NCBI RefSeq assembly: GCF_900107205.1
Contig: NZ_FNPC01000001.1
Coordinates: 553,769 to 615,241 of the forward strand
DNA from: Halopenitus persicus
Lineage (GTDB): Archaea > Halobacteriota > Halobacteria > Halobacteriales > Haloferacaceae
Direction of reading: 5' to 3'
Length of the DNA: 61,473 nt
The notes under the pieces are model-generated. The model saw only the letters and a program-made list of their open reading frames with translations, had not been told where the DNA came from and made no database searches. Shown here one piece after another: positions 32,897 through 40,596 of this stretch. The stretch's first letter is position 1; each line of letters opens with the position of its first letter. The position numbers were made by a program, and so were the translations under genes.

Positions 32897-33847
32897 TCAG
32901 CTTCGGTCGAGCCGGCCGACGTCGGCGAGGATCGCGCTCGCGGTCTCGGGACCGCCGGCGCCGAGCCCGGAGACGTTCAGCTGGCCGGCGTGCTCGGTCT
33001 CGAACTGCACCGTGTTGTAGGTCCCCGTCGGCGCGAGCGCCGCGTTCTCGGGCACGAGCCGCGGCCCGACGCGGACCTCGCCCTCGCGGACCTCCACGAT
33101 CAGCCGGACCGTTCGGCCGTCCTCCCGGGCGAGCTCGAGCACGCTGCCGGGAATGTCGACGATCCCGTCGACCTCGGCGTCGTCGAGCGTGTACTCCCGG
33201 TCCTCCGAGAGCACGTTCGCCAGGATGACGCCCTTGAGTGCGGTGTCGGTCCCCTCGACGTCGAAGGAGGGGTCGGTCTCGGCGACGCCCAGGTCCTGGG
33301 CCTCCGCGAGGACGTGTTCGTAATCGAGCCCCTCCGCGGCCATCCGCGAGAGCACGAAGTTGACCGTCCCGTTCAGCACGCCCCGCACGGCGGTGATGTG
33401 GTCGGCTCCGACGTCGGCGATCGTCGAGAGCACCGGCATCGCCCCGCCGACGGTGGCCTCGAAGAGGACGCGTCCCTCGCTGTCGGCCTCCAGCTCGCGA
33501 ACGTCGCCGTACCGCTCGGCGACCGGGCCCTTGTTGGCCAACACGACGTGGCGATCGCGGGTCAGGGCCGCCTCCACGTGGGTCATCCCCGGCTCGGCGT
33601 CGCCGAGCGTGACCGGCGTCGCCTCGACGAGGACGTCGTAGGGACCCGAGAGGGCGTCCTCGAGGTCGGCGTCGCCCACGATCCCGTCCGTCCGCTTGCG
33701 GTCGAGCACCGCGTCGACGTCGAGTCCCTCGGCGTCGACGGCCGCGCTCCGCGAGTCCGCGAAGGCGGTCACGTCGTGGCCGTACTCCCCGGCCAGCTCG
33801 ACGACCGACGATCCGACCGCGCCGGCGCCGATGACGGCGATCCTCAT
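32897..33847 (-). CDS. hom: Homoserine dehydrogenase
   Basis: The enzyme reduces aspartate semialdehyde to homoserine in threonine and methionine synthesis. The 316-residue protein has an N-terminal Rossmann fold (IAVIGAGAVGSSVVELAG). The homoserine-binding block contains GTVNFVLSRM, and the catalytic-type lysine region is TDTALKGVILANVL. It is the short archaeal form without a fused aspartate kinase or ACT domain. The ACT protein encoded just upstream (overlap 4 bp) probably supplies the regulatory domain in trans. Confidence 0.9.
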   Translation of the reverse strand: MRIAVIGAGAVGSSVVELAGEYGHDVTAFADSRSAAVDAEGLDVDAVLDRKRTDGIVGDADLEDALSGPYDVLVEATPVTLGDAEPGMTHVEAALTRDRHVVLANKGPVAERYGDVRELEADSEGRVLFEATVGGAMPVLSTIADVGADHITAVRGVLNGTVNFVLSRMAAEGLDYEHVLAEAQDLGVAETDPSFDVEGTDTALKGVILANVLSEDREYTLDDAEVDGIVDIPGSVLELAREDGRTVRLIVEVREGEVRVGPRLVPENAALAPTGTYNTVQFETEHAGQLNVSGLGAGGPETASAILADVGRLDRS

Positions 33848-34377
33848 CGGTCCCCCTCCGTCGTGAGCGGTTCGATGAGACGCAGGTCCTTCTCGGCGGC
33901 GACCTCGCGAACGCCCTCGAGCACCGAGCCGGTCGCGCCCGACTCGGCCGCGATCTGCAGGCGCGCGCTGGAGGTGTCCGCCGTCCCCTCGGGGGCCGAC
34001 AGCGAGACGTCGGTCACCGTGGCGTTCGCCGACGCCTGGATCCGCTCGAGCGTGTCCGAGAGGTCGGTCTCGATCACGTGTCCGGAGAGCACGATCGTCA
34101 GCGCCTCGCTGTAGCGCTCGGTGCCCGCCTGCACCACGTTGATGTCCGCCTCGTGGAGGGCGTCGACGATCTTCTCGAAGCGGTCGGGGGTCGCCTCGAT
34201 GTCGACCTCGACCGGAATGTGTCCGCGCGGGGTGACGTTGCCGCGCTCGTGGAAGATCGACAGGAGGTTGCCGCCGTTGTCGGCGATCGGGTGCAGCGAC
34301 CGGAGAAGTTCGCCCGGCTCGTCGACCAGCTCGAGCCGGAGCGTGTACGCCCGGATGTCGTTCTGGGAGTCACTCAT
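33844..34377 (-). CDS. ACT domain regulatory protein paired with homoserine dehydrogenase
   Basis: The 177-residue protein has two ACT-type domains. The first begins TLRLELVDEPGELLRSLHPI with the usual glycine turn and continues to VEVDIEATPDRFEKIVDAL. The second covers EALTIVLSGHVIETDLSDTL to the C-terminus. ACT domains bind amino acids and cause feedback control. The stop overlaps the hom start by 4 bp, so the two products are made together and probably form a complex that senses threonine. That ligand is inferred. Confidence 0.85.
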   Translation of the reverse strand: MSDSQNDIRAYTLRLELVDEPGELLRSLHPIADNGGNLLSIFHERGNVTPRGHIPVEVDIEATPDRFEKIVDALHEADINVVQAGTERYSEALTIVLSGHVIETDLSDTLERIQASANATVTDVSLSAPEGTADTSSARLQIAAESGATGSVLEGVREVAAEKDLRLIEPLTTEGDR

Positions 34378-34526
34378 CGGCCAACCACCGTCCGTTCGCG
34401 AAGGCGTTCATTACCGGGACCCAGTCGCGGGACTCGTATAAGTATTGAGTTTCCGGGGAAGAGCCGTGTCGCGGCAAGTCGCCATGTCTCGCCGGATCCC
34501 CCCGTCCGGCGATCCCCTGGGGGTGT

Positions 34527-34583
34527 TCCAGAGGATCCGGAGAGGGTCTGGAGGTCCGGAAGGAGTTTGGAGGTCCGGAACGG
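34527..34583. repeat. Tandem repeat, 19-bp unit, two copies plus a decayed third
   Basis: Copies at 34546-34564 and 34565-34583 share GGAGGTCCGGAA and match at 16 of 19 positions. A decayed unit precedes them at 34527-34545. The array sits just upstream of the MFS start at 34619. Confidence 0.75.
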
Positions 34584-34618
34584 TTTACTGCGGGGCTCGT
34601 GGATCCCTCGTCGTAACG

Positions 34619-35791
34619 ATGCGATGGCAGTCCCGCGACGCGGTGCTTGCCGTCTGCACGCTCGCGCTGTTCGTCACGGTGTTCGGCCGGCTGGCGATCA
34701 GTCCCGTCGTCCCGGAGATCTCCGAGACCTTCGAAGTCTCGAACGGCCGGATCGGGCTCGCCCTGTCGGGGATGTGGCTGGCGTACGCGCTCACGCAGTT
34801 CCCCAGCGGGGTGCTCGCGGACCGGTACGGCGACCGGCCCGTCATCCTCCTCTCGATCGGCGGGACCGCGGCCGCCACGCTGGCGATCGTCGCCGCGCCG
34901 GCCTTCGGCGTCTTCCTGCTCGGGACGGTCCTTCTCGGGGCGCTCGCGGGGCTGCACTACTCGGTCGCGACCACGCTCATCACGCGGCTCTACGACGACA
35001 TCGGGACCGCGATCGGGATCCACAACGGCGGCGCACCGCTGGCCGGGCTGGTCGCGCCGGTCGTCGTCGCGTGGGCCGTCGTCCGGTACGGCTGGCGGGT
35101 CGCCGTCGGCCTCACCGTCCTCGTGGCGGTCCCGACGCTGCTGCTGGCCATACGGGGGATACGAACACGCGAGCCGCGGACGCCGGATCGGCCGATGCGC
35201 GACGTGTTCGCGATCGGACCGATCCGTCGACTCCTCTCGCGCCCGCCCGTCCTCTTCACCGGCGCCATCGCGGTCCTCACGGAGTTCACCTGGCAGTCGC
35301 TGGCGTCGTTCCTCCCGACGTTTCTCGTCCGGTATCACGGTCATTCGACGACGCTTGCCGGGACGCTCTTCGGCGTCTACTTTCTCACGCAGGGGATCCT
35401 CCAGATCGGCGTGGGCCGGCTCGCCGACCGGTTCGGTCGCGACCCCGCGATCGGGGGCTGTATGGCCGCCGGCATCGCCGGCATCGCGCTGCTGATCGCC
35501 GCGACCGGCCTCCCGGCGATCGTCGTCGGCTGCCTCCTCCTCGGGCTCGGGATGAGCTGGGGCGCCGCGGTCTTTCCCCGGTTCATCGACCGACTGACGC
35601 CCGCGGAGCGGAGCTTCGGCTTCGGGCTCTTTCGGACGACCTACATGACGATCGCGGCGAGCGGGTCGGTCGTGGTGGGCGTACTCGCGGACCTGTTCGG
35701 CTGGGGCGTCTCCGTGGGGAGCCTCGCCGGGCTGCTGGCGGTCGTCGGCCTTCTCCTCGCCGGCAACGCGGCGCTCGGGTCCGGATACTGA
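34619..35791 (+). CDS. MFS transporter
   Basis: The 390-residue protein has about 12 helices. The loop 2-3 signature is SGVLADRYGDRPVI, and the matching second-half element is VGRLADRFGRDPAI. LPTFLVRYHGHS lies between helices 7 and 8. It resembles the MFS proteins at 20120 and 30621 in plan but not in close sequence. Start ATG34619 was chosen because the upstream codons fall in the repeat. No partner gene is adjacent, so the substrate is unknown. Confidence 0.83.
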   Translation: MRWQSRDAVLAVCTLALFVTVFGRLAISPVVPEISETFEVSNGRIGLALSGMWLAYALTQFPSGVLADRYGDRPVILLSIGGTAAATLAIVAAPAFGVFLLGTVLLGALAGLHYSVATTLITRLYDDIGTAIGIHNGGAPLAGLVAPVVVAWAVVRYGWRVAVGLTVLVAVPTLLLAIRGIRTREPRTPDRPMRDVFAIGPIRRLLSRPPVLFTGAIAVLTEFTWQSLASFLPTFLVRYHGHSTTLAGTLFGVYFLTQGILQIGVGRLADRFGRDPAIGGCMAAGIAGIALLIAATGLPAIVVGCLLLGLGMSWGAAVFPRFIDRLTPAERSFGFGLFRTTYMTIAASGSVVVGVLADLFGWGVSVGSLAGLLAVVGLLLAGNAALGSGY

Positions 35792-36370
35792 ACGGGCAGG
35801 TCGAGTCCGGCGGGGACGGGGGATACGGCAGCAAAGCCGATGGTTCCGGTGAGCGACGGGTTGCGGCGGGCCTCGATCGCGGATCGAGCCTACCACAGAT
35901 ATGATTAATAAATGATAGAATAGAATGAATATATTTTAAACTATATAAATGACTGGGCGGTCAGATCGTCGTCGAGCACCTCGGAAACGCCGATCACCGA
36001 CGAAGCCTCATTCGGGCAAGCGAGCCATAACCACGGGTGAATGCCGCCCTTTCGGACGTTTTCGGGACCCCTCGAGCGTTGGCTGAAAACCACGATCTCG
36101 ACCCCAAACGAGGGAGGGAAAACACGGAAACCGGAAGTATACAGCACGATTCCGGCCGCAGATGACGTATCCATCACGCGTGATGAGTTCGGACGCCGGA
36201 TGCCGGTTCGCGAGTCGCTCCCGAGCCGGACGGGACGGTATCCGAAGACATAACTACCCATCCCATCAATTATATAGTATATAAATATATTATATATTTG
36301 TGGCGATCGACTCACTGGGAGATCACGAGGAAGGCGGGAAAACGACCGCCGAGCGGACGCGGTCGTTCCG
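35792..36370. other. Intergenic region with two AT-rich flanks
   Basis: AT-rich blocks at about 35895-35950 and 36265-36300 enclose 300 bp of medium GC. A reading frame of 106 codons (35941-36261, minus) follows a minus-strand TATA-like element, but its product is not acidic and matches no family I recognise. I see no repeat or transposase motif. It may be a relic of a mobile element. Confidence 0.5.
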
Positions 36371-37807
36371 TCACTCCGGCACGATCACGACCCGAAGGTC
36401 GTTGACGTTCGTCCCCGTCGGTCCGGAGACGAGCAGCGCGTCCCGCCGATCGAGGAACGGGAACGCGTCGTTCTCCGCCAGCCGTGCTCGAGCCTCCTGA
36501 AGGACGTCGTTCCTCCCGGAGGCCGCCCGATCGTCGGCCGGGGCCGCCTCGTCACCGGTCGCGGTCGTCCCGTCGTCGGTCGAAGATGGTTCATCGGCCG
36601 GAACCGTCCGTTCGGTGACGATCGCACCCGCCGCGTCGGTCGGGCCGTCGATCCCGTCCGTGTCGACCGCTGCGACCGTCGCCCGGTCCGACAGTTCGAT
36701 CGCGGCGCTCAACGCGAACTCCTGGTTCGGACCGCCCGTTCCGTCGCCGGCGATCGTGACCGTCGTCTCCCCGCCCGAGACGACCGCGGCCGGCGGGTCC
36801 AGCGGCGCGCCGGAGCGGCGGATCTCCTCGGCGATCGCGACCTGGGTCTTCGCGGCCTCCCGGGCCTCGCCGCGGACCGACGCGGAGAGCAACAGCGTCT
36901 CGAACCCGGCCGCCTCGCAGGTCTCCACGGCGGCGGCACACGCGGTCCGGTTGGTGGCGAGGACGTGGGTCGATACCCCCTCGACCGCCGGGTCGGCCGC
37001 GGTCGGCGTCTCGGGTCGGTTCCCGCCGATCCCGGCCTGGAGCAGTCGCCGGACCGAGTCGGGGGCATCGACGTCGTACTCCGAGAGGACCGCGAGCGCG
37101 TCGCGGTACGTGGTCGGGTCGCCCGCGAGCGGACCGCTGGCGACCACCGCCGGGTCGTCGTCGGTCACGTCGCTTATCAGGAGTCCGAGAACGGGCGCGG
37201 GCGCGATCTCGCGCGCGAGCCGGCCGCCCTTGATCGCCGAGACGTGCTTCCGGACCGCGTTGATCCGCTCGATCGGCGCGCCGCTCGCGAGGAGGGCGTC
37301 GGTCAGGGACGCCAGTTCGTCGGTCGTGATCTCGTCCGCCGGGGCGGTCAACAGCGCGCTGCCGCCGCCGGTGATCGGCGCCAGCACGAGCGTCCCCTCG
37401 TCGGCATCGCGCGCCCGCCGGAGGAGGCGGCGCGTCCCCGCGACGTTGGCGTCGGTCGGAACCGGATGGGTTCCCTCGAGGACCTCGACCGGTCCCGCCG
37501 GGACCGGATCGTCGGTGACGACCACCCCGCCGTCGAGCCGGGTCCCGAGTCGATCGGCAAGCGCCCGTGCGAGTCGCCCGGCGGCGTTGCCGCCGCCCAG
37601 CACGATGACCTCGTCGTAGGCGTTCAGATCGTACCGCTCCTCGCCGATCCGGAGCGAACCGCTCGTGGGGTCGGAACCCGAGCCCGAAACCGAGATCCGC
37701 TCGTCGACGACCGTCTCGGGGCGGGCGGCGTCGATGCCGGCCGCGATCGCCTCGAGCGCCGTCCGCCCGGCGCGTGACTCGCCGGCCGCCGGCATCGGGT
37801 CGAACAT
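36371..37807 (-). CDS. Glycerate 2-kinase (MOFRL / type-2 glycerate kinase)
   Basis: The 478-residue protein belongs to the MOFRL glycerate kinase family, which in haloarchaea makes 2-phosphoglycerate from D-glycerate. Blocks visible are VIVLGGGNAAGRLARALAD, TDDPVPAGPVEVLEGTHPVP, ITGGGSALL and the MOFRL-region GGETTVTIAGDGTGGPNQEF. A D/E/A/T-rich insert near residue 400-430 (ending just before RNDVLQEARARL) is outside the family core. Start ATG37807. The next gene upstream on the same strand is PEP carboxykinase, so both act on lower-glycolysis metabolites. Confidence 0.88.
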   Translation of the reverse strand: MFDPMPAAGESRAGRTALEAIAAGIDAARPETVVDERISVSGSGSDPTSGSLRIGEERYDLNAYDEVIVLGGGNAAGRLARALADRLGTRLDGGVVVTDDPVPAGPVEVLEGTHPVPTDANVAGTRRLLRRARDADEGTLVLAPITGGGSALLTAPADEITTDELASLTDALLASGAPIERINAVRKHVSAIKGGRLAREIAPAPVLGLLISDVTDDDPAVVASGPLAGDPTTYRDALAVLSEYDVDAPDSVRRLLQAGIGGNRPETPTAADPAVEGVSTHVLATNRTACAAAVETCEAAGFETLLLSASVRGEAREAAKTQVAIAEEIRRSGAPLDPPAAVVSGGETTVTIAGDGTGGPNQEFALSAAIELSDRATVAAVDTDGIDGPTDAAGAIVTERTVPADEPSSTDDGTTATGDEAAPADDRAASGRNDVLQEARARLAENDAFPFLDRRDALLVSGPTGTNVNDLRVVIVPE

Positions 37808-37854
37808 ACCGCTGCGTCGCCGCGTCGCGTGAAAAGCGTTGTTCCGGGCCGCCG

Positions 37855-37934
37855 GCTGGCGGCGAAAGAGCGGGTCGACGAACGATGGCGGCGAAACCGT
37901 GAGGCGACGAACGATGGCGGCAAAGACGCGGGAG
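37855..37934. repeat. Tandem repeat, 29-bp unit, two copies plus a decayed copy
   Basis: GACGAACGATGGCGGC starts both units (37877-37905 and 37906-37934). A degenerate copy of GGCGGCGAAAG precedes them. The array is between the PEP carboxykinase stop and the glycerate kinase start. Confidence 0.8.
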
Positions 37935-37951
37935 TGTGGATGACGGTGAGC

Positions 37952-37971
37952 CGTCAACGACCGTCAACGAC
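37952..37971. repeat. 10-bp tandem duplication directly after the PEP carboxykinase stop
   Basis: CGTCAACGAC occurs twice in a row immediately downstream (minus strand) of the stop codon at 37972-37974. It abuts the stop rather than including it. Confidence 0.65.
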
Positions 37972-39531
37972 TCAGTACAGCGCGTCGGCGATCGAGTCGT
38001 CGAGGTCCTCGAACCGCTCGAGGTGCGCCTCCCGCTCCCGTCGGAGCTCGGCGAGCCGTTCCTCGTGGTTCTCGAGGTTGCTCGCGACGTCGAACCGGCT
38101 CACGTCCATCCCGGGCACCGCCGCGGGCACCGTGAGATCCGTCGCCTCGTCGGCCGTCCACTCGACGGTACCGCGGGCGATGGACCGCAGCAGCGTGATC
38201 GTGTCCTCGACGCCGACGTCGACGTCGCCCACGCTGCCGGTGTTGAGCACGTAACAGTCGACGTCGAGGTCGGCGATGAGGTCGCGGAACCGGTTGCCCT
38301 CCTCGCCCTCCGATCCGACGATGAAGGGGTTGGTCCCGACGACGCGGATCGACTCGCCGGCCGCGGTCGGGTCGCCGGCGCTCGTCTGGATCGACTCGCC
38401 GAGCATGAACGCGACCGCCGCCTCCTCCGGGGTGAGCTTCGCGACCGGCGGCATCGCGGGGTTGCGCGTGATGAAGAAGACCTGGTCGACCGTCTCGAGG
38501 TCGATGTCGTCGCCGGCCGAGGACAGCTCCTCGCGCTGGATGATGGCGCGGCCGTTCGTCGTGTATCGGTCGCTGTCGAAGTCGACCGTCCCGTCCTCGG
38601 CGACGTCGACGTTCTCGAGCACCGCGCTCTCGTCGGTGGTCGCGTCGTACATCGCGGGCTCGGTCTCCGGATCGAGCCCGTGTGTCTTCACGAACAGGCC
38701 CTGTCCCTCGCTGCCCGCCACGGAGCCGTCGGGCAGCAGGGCACAGACGTCGTCCTGGAGCATCGTCGCGTCCTCGGGCTCGTCGAGCCAGAGCCCGTGG
38801 GCCGTCAGCGTCGACTTGCCGGTCCCCGACAGGCCCAAGAAGAGCTGGCCGACCGTCTCGAGCCCCTCGGCCGCGTCGGCGTCGATCGCCTCGCCGACGT
38901 CGTCGGTGGGTGACTCGACGTCCTCCTTCAGCAGCCGAACGCGCTTGCTGCCGGCGTGGAGCCCGAGCCCGCCCTGCCGTTTCGCGTAGTACATGAACAG
39001 CCGAAGGAAGGACTTCTTCGCCTCGCCGGTGTAGTCGCTGCCGACGACCGCGGTGAAGCCGGCCTCGGGCAGGATTCGGACGGCGACCTCGTCCCAGTCG
39101 GGGATCTGCACGGTGTAGAAGTCGGGCTCGCGGTCGCCGTCGACGGGCTCGAACAGCTTCGCGACCGCGAGCGCGATGCGCCCGTATGCCTTCGGGACGT
39201 AGTACCGACAGACGTAGGTGTTGTTCGGATGTCGGCCCACCTGACGGTCGAGACAGACCATCTCGGCGTCCGCCGCGAACTCGACGACGTCCGCGACGAG
39301 CTCCTCGTCGTCGGCGTCGAACTCGTGGTCGACCGCGTTGATCGTCGCGTCGGCGTTCCGCGAGCGTTCCCGGCTGACGTACGAGGGCGACCCGAACTCC
39401 GTGGTCGTCTCGAGGTCGCGCGAGAACGATCGCAGTCGTTCCAGCGACGGGTTGTGGATGACGTTCTCGGCGGTCTCCGGGTCCGGGAGCGCCGAGGATG
39501 GGTGCCGAGCCGCCATCAGTGGCTTGGACAT
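37972..39531 (-). CDS. pckA: Phosphoenolpyruvate carboxykinase (ATP)
   Basis: The enzyme converts oxaloacetate and ATP to phosphoenolpyruvate, the first step of gluconeogenesis. The 519-residue protein has the PEPCK-specific P-loop GLSGTGKST (233-241), the kinase-2 region TMLQDDVCALLPDGS, and the ATP/oxaloacetate-binding block FITRNPAMPPVAKLTPEEA. Start ATG39531 follows a minus-strand TATA element (ATTTATCA, about 39561-39568) at leaderless spacing. TbsP-type regulators are known to act on gluconeogenesis in a related species, so tbsP in this window could control it. Confidence 0.92.
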   Translation of the reverse strand: MSKPLMAARHPSSALPDPETAENVIHNPSLERLRSFSRDLETTTEFGSPSYVSRERSRNADATINAVDHEFDADDEELVADVVEFAADAEMVCLDRQVGRHPNNTYVCRYYVPKAYGRIALAVAKLFEPVDGDREPDFYTVQIPDWDEVAVRILPEAGFTAVVGSDYTGEAKKSFLRLFMYYAKRQGGLGLHAGSKRVRLLKEDVESPTDDVGEAIDADAAEGLETVGQLFLGLSGTGKSTLTAHGLWLDEPEDATMLQDDVCALLPDGSVAGSEGQGLFVKTHGLDPETEPAMYDATTDESAVLENVDVAEDGTVDFDSDRYTTNGRAIIQREELSSAGDDIDLETVDQVFFITRNPAMPPVAKLTPEEAAVAFMLGESIQTSAGDPTAAGESIRVVGTNPFIVGSEGEEGNRFRDLIADLDVDCYVLNTGSVGDVDVGVEDTITLLRSIARGTVEWTADEATDLTVPAAVPGMDVSRFDVASNLENHEERLAELRREREAHLERFEDLDDSIADALY

Positions 39532-39784
39532 CGTGTATGAACACGGAGCAGCAAGGCTGATAAATCTGTATGGATCCCCGTCGTGTCCCGATCGGTATCG
39601 ATCCACACGGGAGCGTGCGGCACGTACCGAGCCGGATCGTGGCCTGCCGGATCGGGGAGGAATGAAGTGATCGTTATCCGTCTATTTGAAGAAAGTATAA
39701 TATTTACTACTGTAAATAATAAAATGATTAATCGATCGGATTTACACCGATATATTTGTAATCCTCCGTCCCGAACGTGACGGT
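39532..39784. promoter_or_regulatory. Divergent promoter region between pckA and rdfA, AT-rich on the right
   Basis: An AT-rich stretch covers about 39680-39760. It holds an inverted repeat (39701-39718) and the TATA element GATATATTTG (about 39749-39758) of rdfA. Confidence 0.6.
39701..39718. promoter_or_regulatory. Inverted repeat TATTTAC-N4-GTAAATA upstream of rdfA
   Basis: Perfect 7-bp arms flank TACT. The site ends about 31 bp before the TATA box of rdfA, a place where archaeal activators often bind. Confidence 0.55.
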
Positions 39785-40390
39785 ATGAGCGAGACATCGC
39801 GGCCGAACACGAAGGTCGCACGCGTGATCGACAAGTACGACCTCGCCGGCAAGGGCGCACAGCTGGAGGACGACTGGACGGGCGCGACGGGAGACCGGAC
39901 GAGTCTCCGGGACCTGGCCGACGAGTTCAACCGGTCGGTGCTCGAGGCCGCACTCCGGCAGGCGGGCGAAGCGGTCGCCGAGACGGACATCGACAGCGCC
40001 TATCGAACGCTCACGGGAGACGACGTCCCGCGAGCTGACGAGATGCGCAAGCGACGCGAGCTCGAAAGCTCGGGCGTGGACGTCGACGACGTCCTCTCGG
40101 ATTTCGTCACCCATCAGGCCATTTATACGTACCTGACCGAGTATCGGGAGGCCGAGCTTCCCGACCGGTCCGAGAACCTGCTGGAGCGCAAGACGGAGAC
40201 GCTCGAACGGCTGCAGGGGCGAACGACCGCCGTCACCGAGTCCACCATCGAGACGCTCGTCTCCGGCGACCAGCTCACCGACCGGGAGTACGAGGTGTTC
40301 GTCGACGTGCGGGTCGTCTGCAGCGAGTGCGGGACCGACTACACCGCGAGCGAACTCCTTCGGCGTGGCGGCTGCGACTGCGAGACGTAG
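39785..40390 (+). CDS. rdfA: Rod-determining factor RdfA-like protein
   Basis: The 201-residue protein begins TKVARVIDKYDLAGKGAQLE, then RTSLRDLADEFNRSVLEAAL, which match my memory of haloarchaeal RdfA. RdfA is required for rod-shaped cells in Haloferax volcanii. The middle is helical. The C-terminus has a zinc-ribbon-like set of cysteines (VVCSECGTDYTASELLRRGG, then CDC). The downstream gene encodes an SMC-like ATPase, a pairing I recall for this family, so they may act together on chromosome or envelope organisation. The last five codons and stop are the first copy of an 18-bp tandem repeat. Confidence 0.75.
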   Translation: MSETSRPNTKVARVIDKYDLAGKGAQLEDDWTGATGDRTSLRDLADEFNRSVLEAALRQAGEAVAETDIDSAYRTLTGDDVPRADEMRKRRELESSGVDVDDVLSDFVTHQAIYTYLTEYREAELPDRSENLLERKTETLERLQGRTTAVTESTIETLVSGDQLTDREYEVFVDVRVVCSECGTDYTASELLRRGGCDCET

Positions 40391-40444
40391 TGCGACTGCG
40401 AGGCGTAGTGCGACTGCGAGGCGTAGTGCGACTGCGACTGCGAG
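40373..40444. repeat. Tandem repeat, 18-bp unit, four copies, starting in the rdfA coding end
   Basis: Units at 40373-40390, 40391-40408 and 40409-40426 read TGCGACTGCGAGRCGTAG. The first encodes the final residues C-D-C-E-T and the stop, the next two encode C-D-C-E-A and stop in the same phase, and a diverged fourth unit lies at 40427-40444. The gene end itself was therefore duplicated. Confidence 0.92.
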
Positions 40445-40596
40445 CGCGAGCCCGCAGGTATGCGAGTTCGCGATCCGATGCGAGACGTCGTCGACCGCGT
40501 GTGGCCGGCACGCGCCGACGGGCTCGAGCTGCTTCGAGGCCGGCATACCGCTCCGAGAGGTGAACAGTTATCAATGAGGCGCTCGTTACGCCACCA

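Noticed and set aside
35941-36261. 106-codon gene on the minus strand
   Set aside because: It has a TATA-like element, but its composition is not acidic and no motif is seen. It is kept only as a note in the intergenic entry.
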